From a virus, in IMG/VR virus record IMGVR_UViG_3300045452_000028, positions 1 to 38,153 of that record: 38,153 bases of DNA. One strand, given 5' to 3'. Positions 1-7,019 of the stretch are shown here, piece after piece. The stretch's first letter is position 1. Every line of letters begins with the position of its first letter. A program made the position numbers and the translations under genes. The notes below the pieces were generated by a model that worked only from the letters and a program-made list of their open reading frames with translations, made no database searches and was not told the origin of the DNA.

Positions 1-21
1 GTCAGCCCCAAATCATCTGAT

Positions 22-55
22 TGGGATAGCATGGGCTGGAATGGGCCTCAATGGG
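22..55 (+). promoter_or_regulatory. 10-bp-phased TGGG repeats (MraZ-box-like)
   Basis: TGGG occurs at 22, 32, 42 and 52, exactly 10 bp apart, and a further pair lies at 159 and 169 with the same spacing. MraZ, the regulator of the division and cell wall cluster, is known to bind tandem TGGG-containing boxes with a 10-bp period. In several alphaproteobacteria rnpB lies close to mraZ, so the dcw cluster may begin just left of this window. That neighbour is not visible, so the assignment is an inference from spacing alone. No gene is supported in positions 1-181. Confidence 0.4.
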
Positions 56-181
56 ATTGGTTGACGAGACTTTACCAAAGCCCGGGGGACAGCCTGTGGA
101 AAACCTCGGCCGGGCGAGAACATATACAGAACAGTTACAGTAACGGACCTCATCGACCTGGGCGGAAGTGGGAAAGGAGAG

Positions 182-564
182 GCGCCAGACGGCCTGTAAG
201 CCGGGTTCTGTACCCGCCCGGGGGCGGGTGACGATCATTCCTCTGGACCGCCCATCGCTGGGCGGTTCTCGCGACCTACCCGGGCGTCTCGGGCGGTGAA
301 CCCTGCGGACCGGAGTCCGCGCGACGCCCCTATTCGGTCTTGCTCCAGGCGGGGCTTGCCATGCCGGCCGCGTTACCGAAGCCGCGGTGGGCTCTTACCC
401 CACCCTTTCACCCTTCCCGGCCCCGCAGGGCCGGAGGTTTGCTTTCTGTGGCGCTATCCCTCGGGTCACCCCGGGCGGGCGTTACCCGCCGCCTTTTCAC
501 CGTGGAGCCCGGACTTTCCTCGACAGGGCGAACCCCGCCGCGACCGCCCGGCCGTCTGGCGGGC
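182..564 (-). ncRNA. rnpB: RNase P RNA, class A (rnpB)
   Basis: This is the catalytic RNA subunit of RNase P, which matures the 5' ends of tRNAs. On the minus strand the conserved block GAGGAAAGTCCGGGCTCCAC lies close to the 5' end, and ACAGAACCCGGCTTA followed by the P1 3' strand closes the molecule. The P1 helix is directly visible: the plus-strand segments 550-561 and 183-194 are perfect 12-nt reverse complements. About 380 nt is normal for an alphaproteobacterial class A RNA. The exact ends are uncertain by a few bases. Predicted reading frames across this interval are shadows of the structured RNA. Confidence 0.95.
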
Positions 565-566
565 CC

Positions 567-595
567 TAGGTGAGCCTCCGGACGCGCGCCGTCAA
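567..595 (-). promoter_or_regulatory. Putative rnpB promoter
   Basis: On the minus strand TTGACG (590-595) is a good -35 element. About 17 nt further on CACCTA (567-572) is a weak -10, which would place the start of transcription within a few bases of the RNA's P1 helix. The divergent toxin-antitoxin gene pair begins at 632, so both promoters share this roughly 65-bp gap. Confidence 0.45.
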
Positions 596-631
596 CTCGC
601 CGGCGCCCCCGCAGCGTGGTAGAGTCCCGTC

Positions 632-838
632 ATGTCCGAACCGGCGCCCGAGCTGCCCGTGGACCTTGAGTCCGAGACGCCGGCCCGGCGCGCGGCGCGG
701 CTGGCGTGGGAACGCGCCCGTCTGGACGAGGCGTTCGACGACATCGCCCATGGCCGGGTCATCTCGGGCCAGGCCGCTCTGGACTGGCTAGACCGCTGGG
801 CCGCAGGCGAGGACGTGAGCGCCGACTCCACAGACTAG
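632..838 (+). CDS. Putative antitoxin of a ParE-type toxin-antitoxin pair
   Basis: A 68-residue acidic protein whose stop codon is immediately followed by the start of a RelE/ParE-like toxin gene at 839. The centre (about residues 28-57) reads as an amphipathic helix followed by GRVISGQAALDWLDRW. This matches the pattern of small alphaproteobacterial antitoxins with an I-x-x-G-R-V...W-L-x-x-W signature that partner ParE toxins. A -10-like TAGAGT at 620-625 lies only 6 nt before the ATG and no Shine-Dalgarno is visible, suggesting a leaderless message. The family call rests on context and this short motif. Such pairs are commonly autoregulated by the complex, but no operator was identified here. 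Confidence 0.7.
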   Translation: MSEPAPELPVDLESETPARRAARLAWERARLDEAFDDIAHGRVISGQAALDWLDRWAAGEDVSADSTD

Positions 839-1135
839 ATGCCGGGCGACTACCACGTCCGCCTGACCCGTCAGGCGCGTCTGGACCTGCTGGCGACCCG
901 CCAGTGGCTGCTACAGGCCGGCAGCGGGGCCAAGGCTCGTGCCCGACTGAAACGGATCAACGCCGCCGTGGCCGACCTTGGCGTGGCCCCGGTCCGCTGG
1001 CCGAACATCGGATACCGAGCTGTCCGGGAACGGATAGTGGAGGGCTACGCCCTGCGGTATCACATCGATGAGACGGGCCGGATCGTAACGGTGCTCCGCA
1101 TCTTCGGCCCGTATCAGGACCGCCCGGAGTCCTAG
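839..1135 (+). CDS. RelE/ParE-family toxin
   Basis: A 98-residue basic protein with the ParE/RelE layout: an N-terminal strand (YHVRLTRQARLDLL), two helices, then the C-terminal strands GYALRYHID and IVTVLRIFGPYQD. The late arginine-rich strand and the V-L-R-I-F pattern are typical of this fold, whose members poison DNA gyrase (ParE) or cleave ribosome-bound mRNA (RelE). The sequence does not decide which. It abuts the antitoxin gene without spacing, implying one transcript and translational coupling. Its last codon overlaps the convergent amidase gene by 4 nt. I am fairly sure of the family and unsure of the target. Confidence 0.85.
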   Translation: MPGDYHVRLTRQARLDLLATRQWLLQAGSGAKARARLKRINAAVADLGVAPVRWPNIGYRAVRERIVEGYALRYHIDETGRIVTVLRIFGPYQDRPES

Positions 1136-1896
1136 TTCAGCACCCCGGTGACGCTCTCGGCCGAGGCCAGCTGCAGCAGGCCGACCAGCCGGGCGCGGGT
1201 CTCGCCGTCGGCGATGCCGTCGACCCGCGACGGCCGCCAGTGGCGCTGGAAGGCGGCCACGGTCAGACGCGTCTCCTCGTCATAGTCGCCGGACGGGGCC
1301 AGGCCATAGCCCAGCCGGTGCAGGCCCGAGCGCAGCACCAGCACCCCGACCCCGCCGTCGCCGGGCTGCAGCAGGCCGCCCAGCGCCGCGATCCGCTCCG
1401 GGGCGGGCTCAAACCACAGGCCGTGGCCGGCCTCGGCCAGCCGCTTCCAGGGGAAGCGCTCGCCGGGGTCCTCCTTGCGCGCCGGGGCGTAGTCGGAATG
1501 GCCAATGATGCGGGCGTCCGGGATGCTCCAGCGGCTACGGATGTCGGCCACCAGCGCCGTCACCGCGGCGATCTGGGCCTCGGGAAAGTCGCGATAGCCC
1601 CACTCGTGGCCCGGATTGACGATCTCGATGCCGATCGAGACGGAATTGAAGTCGGTCTCGCCCTGCCAGGCCCCCTGGCCGGCATGCCAGGCGCGGCGCG
1701 CCTCATCGACCAGCCGGAAGATACGGCCGTCTTCCTCGACCAGATAGTGGGACGAGACCTTCGCCTCCGGGTCGCGCAGGCGCGCCAGCGCCGCCTCGCC
1801 CGTCTGCATGCCGGTGTAGTGCAGGACGATGGCGTCCGGCGGGCCGCGCCGGGCGTTGAAGTTCGGCGACGGCGCCTCGATGAACTGCAGCGTCAC
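1132..1896 (-). CDS. N-acetylmuramoyl-L-alanine amidase (AmpD/AmiD type) with peptidoglycan-binding domain
   Basis: A 254-residue zinc amidase that cleaves the bond between N-acetylmuramic acid and the L-alanine of the stem peptide. Residues 20-165 form an Amidase_2 domain: the first zinc-ligand histidine is in IVLHYTG (H26), followed by SSHYLVEEDG, GIEIVNPG and the second ligand region GHSDYAPARKEDPG. Residues about 180-245 form a peptidoglycan-binding domain (GGLLQPG..., TVAAFQRHWRP). There is no signal peptide, so like AmpD it may act on cytoplasmic anhydro-muropeptides, although the extra binding domain is more typical of AmiD-like enzymes. It is the first gene right of the rnpB/toxin-antitoxin block and is probably followed by no cotranscribed gene. 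Confidence 0.9.
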   Translation of the reverse strand: MTLQFIEAPSPNFNARRGPPDAIVLHYTGMQTGEAALARLRDPEAKVSSHYLVEEDGRIFRLVDEARRAWHAGQGAWQGETDFNSVSIGIEIVNPGHEWGYRDFPEAQIAAVTALVADIRSRWSIPDARIIGHSDYAPARKEDPGERFPWKRLAEAGHGLWFEPAPERIAALGGLLQPGDGGVGVLVLRSGLHRLGYGLAPSGDYDEETRLTVAAFQRHWRPSRVDGIADGETRARLVGLLQLASAESVTGVLN

Positions 1897-1901
1897 CGGC
1901 C

Positions 1902-2219
1902 TCAGCGACCCTGACGGTCCCAGCCGTAGGTGACCCAGGTGTCGCCGACCTTGCGGGCGTCCAGCACCCCGTCGGCGGCCGAGTGGGCCCGCACCGTGCG
2001 CCGCGCCCTCAGCGCCATGCCGGTGAACAGCATGGTCACGCCGGCGACGAGCGCCAGCACGGCCACCGCCGCGGCGGTCAGCACCGCCAGCACGGCCCCG
2101 AGCGTGACGGCCACGCCGGTGGCGATGACCCCGAGCAGCCAGGTCAGCGGCCGCAGCACGCGCGGGCCTCCGGCGGCGCCGAGGCGGTAGTGGACGAAGC
2201 GGTCCTTGGTGCCGGTCAT
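1902..2219 (-). CDS. Small membrane protein of unknown function
   Basis: A 105-residue protein with a basic N-terminus, two hydrophobic segments (about residues 24-45 and 48-68, very rich in Ala and Val) and a soluble C-terminal tail of about 35 residues with several arginines. The tail ends in DTWVTYGWDRQGR. Only 5 nt separate it from the downstream amidase gene on the same strand, so the two are probably cotranscribed, with the membrane protein translated first. I do not recognise the family. The operon suggests a cell-envelope role, which is inference only. Confidence 0.75.
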   Translation of the reverse strand: MTGTKDRFVHYRLGAAGGPRVLRPLTWLLGVIATGVAVTLGAVLAVLTAAAVAVLALVAGVTMLFTGMALRARRTVRAHSAADGVLDARKVGDTWVTYGWDRQGR

Positions 2220-2325
2220 GTCAGCTGCCTCGCAGGGACGGCGTGCGCCGTGACGTCAATGTCGGACTCCGCACCCACGCGGTCAATGCGTCGGACGTTC
2301 ACAGCCCGGTGTGAGGGTCGGCGGC

Positions 2326-4104
2326 TCACCGCAGCGGCTGGTCGGCCAGAACGACCCCGCCCTGCGACCGCAGCTGCTCGGCCCGGGCCCGGGCCATGAG
2401 GGCCTGGGCCTCCGGATCGCTCATCACGGTCCCGACCGTGGCCAGCGCCCGGGCGCCCTCGGCCGAAACCCCGAAGATGGCGGACAGGGCCTCGAACGGC
2501 GACTTCTCGGCCGGGTAGCGGATCAGGCGCACCGGGGCGTCGGCCTCGATCTCCGCCAGCGCCTTGGCCCGGGCGATGGCCTCGTGCAGGCCGCCCAGCT
2601 CGTCCACCAGGCCCAGCTCGCGGGCCTGGGCCCCGGTCCAGACGCGACCGCGGGCGATCTCGCGCACCCGCGCTTCCGGCAGGTTGCGGCCCGTGGCCAC
2701 CCGGGTGATGAACTGGTCGTAGGTGCGGTCGATCGAGCTGGCGAAGGCGGTGCGGTCGGCGCCGTCGAAACGAGTCACCGGCGAGAAGGCGTCCGCGTAC
2801 TCGCCGCCCACCGACAGGGCGCGGATGTCGACCCCGAACCGGCCGAGCGCCTCGCTCAGCACAAACTTGCCGCCGAACACGCCGATCGAGCCGGTCAGGG
2901 TCGAGGGCTGGGCCACGATGGCCGAGGCCTCGGAGCTGATCCAGTAGCCGCCCGAGGCGGCGTAGGCGCCCATGGAGATGACCACCGGCTTGCCCGCGGC
3001 CTTGGCGGCGCGGATGGCGGCGAGGATCTGCTCCGACGCATCCGGCGAGCCGCCGGGCGAGGACACGCGCACGACGATGGCCTTCACCGCCCGGTTCTCG
3101 ATGGCGTCGTAGATCGCCTTGGCCGTATCGTCCGAATAGATCATGGCCCCGGAGCCGAAGCCGCCGCCGCTGTCGCGGCCGGTCACGATGGCGCCCTCGG
3201 CCTGGACGATGGCGATGGCGTCAGCGCCCGAGCCGGCCTGCAGACCGTGGCTGGAGACATAGTCGCGCAGCGGCACCAGCTTGGCGCCATTGCCGGCGCG
3301 GCGCAGGATTTCGGTCTGGGCCTCCTCGACCTGACCGACCTTGTCGATCAGCTTCAGGGCGACGGCGCGGTCCGCCGGATAGGGCCCGCCCTCGATGAGA
3401 TCGCGCATGGCGGCCGGGGTCATGCGCCGGTCCGCGGCCGCCGCGGCCAGGGCCTGGTCGTACAGCGACCGCATCCAGGACAGCATCGCCTCACGGTGCG
3501 CCGGGGTGAAATCGTTCTCGGTGTAGACGTTGACCGCGTTCTTGTACTCGTAGCGCTGCTCGAAATCGGCGGTCACGCCGTAGCGGCGGAAGGCGTCGCC
3601 GAGGAAGATCTCGTCGGCCGAGAAGCCGGTGGCCTGGAAGCTGGAGGTCTCCTGCATCCACAGCTCCGAGGCCGAGGCCCCGACCATGTAGCTGGACAGC
3701 ACCGCCCCGACCGGCAGGAAGCCCTGGCTGTGGGCGATGACCGGCTTGCCGGCGGCGCGGAAGCGGCGGATGGCCTGGCGCACCTCGTCGGCGGCGGCCG
3801 GGGTCATGCCCATCTCCGGCAGACGGATCAGCACCGCCTTGACGTTGCGGTCGTCCTCGGCGCGGTCGAGCGCATCGACCACCTCAAGCACCGACAGCTG
3901 CGCCCCGCCGAAACTGGCGAAGGGGTTGGTCGGCGGCTGGTCGGTCAAGCCCTCGCGAAGGTCCAGCTCGAGCACCGTGCCCGGGGCCGTGGTCGGGGCC
4001 GAGGAGCCCGCCGCGGCCAGCCCGATCAGGGCCACCGGAACGAGGATCACGAACAGAACCAGCCCGGCGAAGACGCCCGCCAGCGTGAGGAAGAACTGCT
4101 TCAT
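2326..4104 (-). CDS. sppA: Signal peptide peptidase SppA, 67K type
   Basis: A 592-residue S49-family serine protease that degrades cleaved signal peptides in the inner membrane. An N-terminal membrane anchor occupies about residues 4-31. Two tandem S49 domains follow, and the length matches the long (67K, E. coli-like) form. In the second domain SSPGGSPDASEQI is followed by the nucleophile region MGAYAASGGYWI, with the serine in ASGG. The general-base lysine of this form is expected in the N-terminal domain, where several candidates are seen. It lies divergently from panD across a roughly 210-bp gap that must hold both promoters. A long reading frame on the opposite strand covering the same span is a GC3 shadow. 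Confidence 0.95.
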   Translation of the reverse strand: MKQFFLTLAGVFAGLVLFVILVPVALIGLAAAGSSAPTTAPGTVLELDLREGLTDQPPTNPFASFGGAQLSVLEVVDALDRAEDDRNVKAVLIRLPEMGMTPAAADEVRQAIRRFRAAGKPVIAHSQGFLPVGAVLSSYMVGASASELWMQETSSFQATGFSADEIFLGDAFRRYGVTADFEQRYEYKNAVNVYTENDFTPAHREAMLSWMRSLYDQALAAAAADRRMTPAAMRDLIEGGPYPADRAVALKLIDKVGQVEEAQTEILRRAGNGAKLVPLRDYVSSHGLQAGSGADAIAIVQAEGAIVTGRDSGGGFGSGAMIYSDDTAKAIYDAIENRAVKAIVVRVSSPGGSPDASEQILAAIRAAKAAGKPVVISMGAYAASGGYWISSEASAIVAQPSTLTGSIGVFGGKFVLSEALGRFGVDIRALSVGGEYADAFSPVTRFDGADRTAFASSIDRTYDQFITRVATGRNLPEARVREIARGRVWTGAQARELGLVDELGGLHEAIARAKALAEIEADAPVRLIRYPAEKSPFEALSAIFGVSAEGARALATVGTVMSDPEAQALMARARAEQLRSQGGVVLADQPLR

Positions 4105-4314
4105 GGCCGAAATGCCGCCTTCTGCCGCCAGCCCGCCGTACGGGCCCGCTCAAACCATAGTGCGCGACCCCCTTAAATCAAATGAAGGCCCTGTAACGCG
4201 ACCTCCGGCCGCGTCCCTGCTGCAACGCAGCACGCACGATTGATGGCCGGGGCCGAAATCCCTATATGCGCCGCATCACGGGGCCCTGCCCCGCCCCAGT
4301 TCCGGAGACCGCCC

Positions 4315-4671
4315 ATGCTGGTCACCCTGATGAAGTCCAAGCTGCACCGGGCCGTGGTGACCCAGGCCGACCTCGACTACGAGGGCTCGATCGCCATCGA
4401 CCGCGACCTGCTGGACGCCGCCGACATCCTGCCGCACGAGCAGGTCGACGTGCTGAACATCACCACCGGCGCGCGCTTCACCACCTACGCCATCGAGGCG
4501 CCGCGCGGCTCGCGCGTGATCGGCGTCAATGGCGCGGCGGCCCGTCTGGTGCAGAAGAACGACCGCGTCATCATCGTCACCTACGGCCAGCTGCCGCAGG
4601 AAGAGGCCCGCAACTACAACCCGACCGTCGTCCTCCTCGACGACCGCAACGAGATCAAGCGCGCGGCGTGA
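4315..4671 (+). CDS. panD: Aspartate 1-decarboxylase
   Basis: PanD is a self-processing pyruvoyl enzyme making beta-alanine for pantothenate and coenzyme A. The start at 4315 is preferred over an upstream ATG because it gives the canonical N-terminus ([13 protein letters not shown]), follows a CCGGAGA ribosome site and places every key residue at its standard position. Those are K9, the cleavage pair G24-S25 (S25 becomes the pyruvoyl group) and Y58. At 118 residues the length is normal. It is monocistronic here and followed by a GC-rich hairpin at 4683-4703. Confidence 0.97.
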   Translation: MLVTLMKSKLHRAVVTQADLDYEGSIAIDRDLLDAADILPHEQVDVLNITTGARFTTYAIEAPRGSRVIGVNGAAARLVQKNDRVIIVTYGQLPQEEARNYNPTVVLLDDRNEIKRAA

Positions 4672-4682
4672 GGACCACGTCT

Positions 4683-4703
4683 CCCTCCCCGTCATGGGGA
4701 GGG
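4683..4703 (+). terminator. GC-rich hairpin after panD
   Basis: CCCTCCCC (4683-4690) and GGGGAGGG (4696-4703) form a perfect 8-bp stem around GTCAT, 11 nt after the panD stop codon. There is no T-run. It may act as a terminator or may be one arm of the palindromic repeats that fill this intergenic region. Confidence 0.5.
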
Positions 4704-4794
4704 TGGCTGAGGCCGCAGGCCGAAGCCGGGTGGGGGCGGCGCGGCGGACCGGGCGCCAACCCCGACCCCTTGCTGGTAGGGCGACCGTCGCCGG

Positions 4795-4960
4795 TTCATC
4801 ACAACGAGCACAGCGAAGACACAGAGGACACAGCGGGGTCGCGCCCGCTGCGCCGGAGGCGCCTTCTCTGGTCGACGTCAGACAGGAAGGCGCTTCGCGC
4901 GCCGCTGCAAAGGGCCCGTCGTGGTCGCCGTGACCTCGCTGTGGCCGCTGTGATCCCTTG
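4795..4960. repeat. Intergenic repeat-like element with inverted CACAGCG ends
   Basis: This stretch of the panD/DUF541 intergenic region (4672-5117) has no supportable gene. It begins with purine-rich CACAACGAGCACAGCGAAG and CACAGAGGACACAGCGGGG and ends with the inverse pattern CTCGCTGTGGCCGCTGTGAT. The ends therefore match as imperfect inverted repeats, with a GC-rich middle. It looks like a small palindromic intergenic element or MITE-like sequence. Copy number elsewhere in the genome cannot be seen. Confidence 0.4.
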
Positions 4961-4995
4961 ACCGGCGGGACGATCTCTCGCCCCCCTGACGCTCT

Positions 4996-5109
4996 CCTCC
5001 CCCTTTATGGGGGAGGTGGATCGTCGCGCAGCGACGAGACAGAGGGGGGGGGGCGCTGAAGCCCCCTCCACCGCTTCGCGGTCCCCCTCCCCCATAAAGG
5101 GGGAGGGGG
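4996..5109. repeat. REP/BIME-like paired palindromes
   Basis: Two hairpins in inverse orientation bracket the element. CCTCCCCC-TTTAT-GGGGGAGG lies at 4996-5016 (8-bp stem), and CCCCCTCCCCC-ATAAA-GGGGGAGGGGG at 5083-5109 (perfect 11-bp stem). Between them are shorter palindromes, including GTCGCGCAGCGAC and ACCGCTTCGCGGT. The last hairpin lies 8 nt beyond the stop of the minus-strand DUF541 gene and could terminate it. Paired inverse palindromes of this kind are typical of dispersed intergenic elements, but dispersal cannot be tested in this window. Confidence 0.6.
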
Positions 5110-5117
5110 AAGCGCCC

Positions 5118-5855
5118 TCACCGCTCCAGATCGTACACTCCGGTGATGTCGACCCGCACGGTCAGCTCGCCGCCGGACACCGGGGTCGAGGCGTCCATGC
5201 CCTCGGCGACGGCCGCCATCCGGTACATCGGCATCGGCGGCGGGGGCGCATAGCCGCCGCCCTCGGTCAGGCTGCGGATCCCGTCCAGCCGGACGCCCAG
5301 CGCCTCGGCGTAGAGCGCCGCCTTCGCCTGCAGCGCCCGCACCGCCAGACGGCGCGCCTGATCCTCGGCCGCCGACGGATCCTGCAGCCCGAAGCTGACG
5401 CCGTCGATCTGGTTGACCCCGGCGGCGACCACCGCGTCGGCCACCTGGCCCGTGCGGGCGAGGTCGCGCACGATCACCGTCACCCGGTTCGAGGCCTGGT
5501 AGCCGCGCAGGCGCGGGGCCTCGTTCTGCACATAGTCGTACTGGGCCGACAGGTTCAGCCCGGCGGTCTGGATGTCGCGTTCGGCAATGCCGGCGCGGCG
5601 GAGGGCGGCGCTGACCTCGGTCATGCGCCGGGCGTTCAGCTGCATGGCCTCGGCGGCGCTGGCCGCCTCGGTCACCACGCCGAAGGTGAGGGTGGCCATG
5701 TCGGGGGCCAGCTTCACCTCGCCGGTCGCCGAGAGGTTCAGCGACGGGGCCGGCTGCATCATCTGCACCGGCTGCACCTGGGCCACCGCCGGCGCAGTGG
5801 CGACGGTGGCGAGCATGGCGGCGCCCAGAGCAGCGGCGAGAACGGAACGGGACAT
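5118..5855 (-). CDS. Secreted SIMPL (DUF541) domain protein
   Basis: A 245-residue exported protein. The start at 5855 gives a clear signal peptide (MSRSVLAAALGAAMLATVATAPAVAQ, cleavage near AVAQ) and is preceded by AGGAGA 8 nt upstream, so the longer frame is rejected. The mature part has the SIMPL/DUF541 features: SLNLSATGEVKLAPDMATLTFGV near the start, AAEAMQLNARRMTEV, an internal IAERDIQTAGLNLSAQYDY and RGYQASNRVTVIVRD. Family members are periplasmic or outer-membrane associated proteins of poorly defined function, some linked to oxidative stress. A 30-bp sequence about 100 bp upstream is repeated in front of the next gene. Confidence 0.9.
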   Translation of the reverse strand: MSRSVLAAALGAAMLATVATAPAVAQVQPVQMMQPAPSLNLSATGEVKLAPDMATLTFGVVTEAASAAEAMQLNARRMTEVSAALRRAGIAERDIQTAGLNLSAQYDYVQNEAPRLRGYQASNRVTVIVRDLARTGQVADAVVAAGVNQIDGVSFGLQDPSAAEDQARRLAVRALQAKAALYAEALGVRLDGIRSLTEGGGYAPPPPMPMYRMAAVAEGMDASTPVSGGELTVRVDITGVYDLER

Positions 5856-5954
5856 GCGGACGTCTCCTGAAGACGGAAACCGGCGATCGCGCCGGTCGAC
5901 AGCCGGACACTGGCCCCGGCCGGCTGAATGAACGCGGTGGCCCTGCCTGCAGGT

Positions 5955-5984
5955 TCCGTTCATCTGCATGACATCCGGCTCACC
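5955..5984. repeat. 30-bp direct repeat, copy 1
   Basis: This 30-bp sequence matches 6791-6820 at 28 of 30 positions by my reading, in the same orientation. Both copies lie upstream of minus-strand genes encoding exported proteins (100 bp before the DUF541 gene, about 127 bp before the cysteine-rich gene). A shared regulatory site or a past duplication are the obvious explanations. Confidence 0.75.
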
Positions 5985-5992
5985 ACGCGCAC

Positions 5993-6664
5993 TCAGGGCA
6001 CGCAACACCCCGGCCTGTCGGGCAGGTTGTAATCGTAGCAGCAGCTGCCGGCTGAGCCACAGCACGTTACGGGGCCACTCTTGCAGCTGCTCGACCCTTC
6101 TTCGCCCCCGACTTCTCCGCTCGACTGCATGGACACATTTCTAGGGGCCTTCTGACCGAGAACGACAACCCTATAAGCATGACAGTCCTCGATGGGCTGG
6201 ACTTCGCTCAATTCGATTGTCCGGCCGGTTCGGGCCAGCGCGAAATGAACTCTATATGAATCCGACATTTGTGCAGCGGTCACATTGACGGACACTTCAG
6301 CTCCCGGCGCAAGAACCGCCACGGGCCTGCCCGCGACAACCCAACCGCCACGCCCGTCCGGGCGATGCAAAGTGCCATGGAGGGCAATACTACCGGCCCC
6401 GCCGCCCAACGCCTCGGGCTGGCGGAGTTGGATTCCCAGAGCATACCCATCAACATCCAGGACAGCGATCAAGGCGTCGCCGCCCTCGTGTATAAGCATG
6501 GTGGGCCGCCCCACCAATTGGTTGCCAACAAAGACTTGCGCATCGACACGATACAAGTCGGCGCGTCCGTCAGGCGCAACAGGCTCCGCGCGAGCCATGG
6601 CGATGAAAGAAAAAAGGACGAACGCGACAGAGAGGAAAAAGCGAAGCATCTTCGATCGCCCCAT
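5993..6664 (-). CDS. Exported cysteine-rich protein of unknown function
   Basis: A 223-residue protein. The start at 6664 is chosen because GAGGAGG lies 9 nt upstream. A basic N-terminus (MGRSKMLRFF) and a hydrophobic segment ending FIAMARA form a signal peptide. The middle (about residues 25-150) looks like a beta-rich domain without recognised motifs. The last 35 residues are striking: CKSGPVTCCGSAGSCCYDYN and then PGCCVP give eight cysteines in short spacing, probably disulfide-bonded or metal-binding after export. AT content is higher than in neighbouring host genes and it sits between 30-bp direct repeats beside an integration hotspot, so recent acquisition is possible. I do not recognise the family. 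Confidence 0.75.
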   Translation of the reverse strand: MGRSKMLRFFLSVAFVLFSFIAMARAEPVAPDGRADLYRVDAQVFVGNQLVGRPTMLIHEGGDALIAVLDVDGYALGIQLRQPEALGGGAGSIALHGTLHRPDGRGGWVVAGRPVAVLAPGAEVSVNVTAAQMSDSYRVHFALARTGRTIELSEVQPIEDCHAYRVVVLGQKAPRNVSMQSSGEVGGEEGSSSCKSGPVTCCGSAGSCCYDYNLPDRPGCCVP

Positions 6665-6790
6665 CAGGGACGCCTCCTCAAGCGTCGACCCCGATAACAA
6701 CGTTCGGGTTCGCGCTATAAGTTGTCAAGCTCAATCTTGGGAAGTTCCGCCAGATGGCTGTGTGACGTATCACCAAATCTATCGACAGGA

Positions 6791-6820
6791 TCCGTTCATC
6801 GGCATGACATCCTGCTCACC
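6791..6820. repeat. 30-bp direct repeat, copy 2
   Basis: Second copy of the repeat described at 5955-5984, two mismatches, same orientation. It lies between the tRNA gene and the cysteine-rich gene. Together the two copies bracket the cysteine-rich gene. Confidence 0.75.
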
Positions 6821-6875
6821 CCCGCCGCTTTTCCGCCGCGCCGGTCCCTGCTAGGCCAGCGCCTCGCGTCCGCGC

Positions 6876-6951
6876 GGGCCCGTAGCTCAATGGTTAGAGC
6901 CGACCGCTCATAACGGTCTGGTTGGGGGTTCGAGTCCCTCCGGGCCTACCA
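6876..6951 (+). tRNA. tRNA with CAU anticodon (probably tRNA-Ile2, possibly tRNA-Met)
   Basis: A 76-nt cloverleaf: acceptor GGGCCCG pairs with CGGGCCT (one G-U), D arm with GTAGCTC...GAGC, anticodon stem GACCG/CGGTC with loop CTCATAA (anticodon CAU), T arm GGGGG-TTCGAGT-CCCTC, and an encoded CCA end. CAU can be elongator methionine or the lysidine-modified minor isoleucine tRNA. The acceptor sequence suggests Ile2, but I cannot decide without comparison. The gene is the left boundary of the prophage: its 3' end faces the integrase gene 68 nt away. Confidence 0.95.
6933..6951 (+). other. Presumed left attachment site (attL core in tRNA 3' end)
   Basis: Tyrosine recombinases of temperate phages often integrate in the T arm and 3' end of a tRNA gene, with the phage restoring the end. 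Here the integrase gene lies immediately beyond this tRNA and phage genes fill everything to the right edge. The matching right copy would lie outside the window, so the core length is not established. Confidence 0.5.
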
Positions 6952-7019
6952 CCCCTTCAAAAACCCGTTTGGCTTCAATGCGCTGTAGGGTGTGACAGAA
7001 GGGTGTGACCGGATGCCGT

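Noticed and set aside
296-622. Open frames across the rnpB interval
   Set aside because: They overlap the conserved RNase P RNA, identified by its conserved blocks and P1 pairing.
2311-4176. Long plus-strand frame opposite sppA (621 residues)
   Set aside because: Rich in Gly, Arg, His and Ala with no motif; a GC3 shadow of a well-identified S49 protease.
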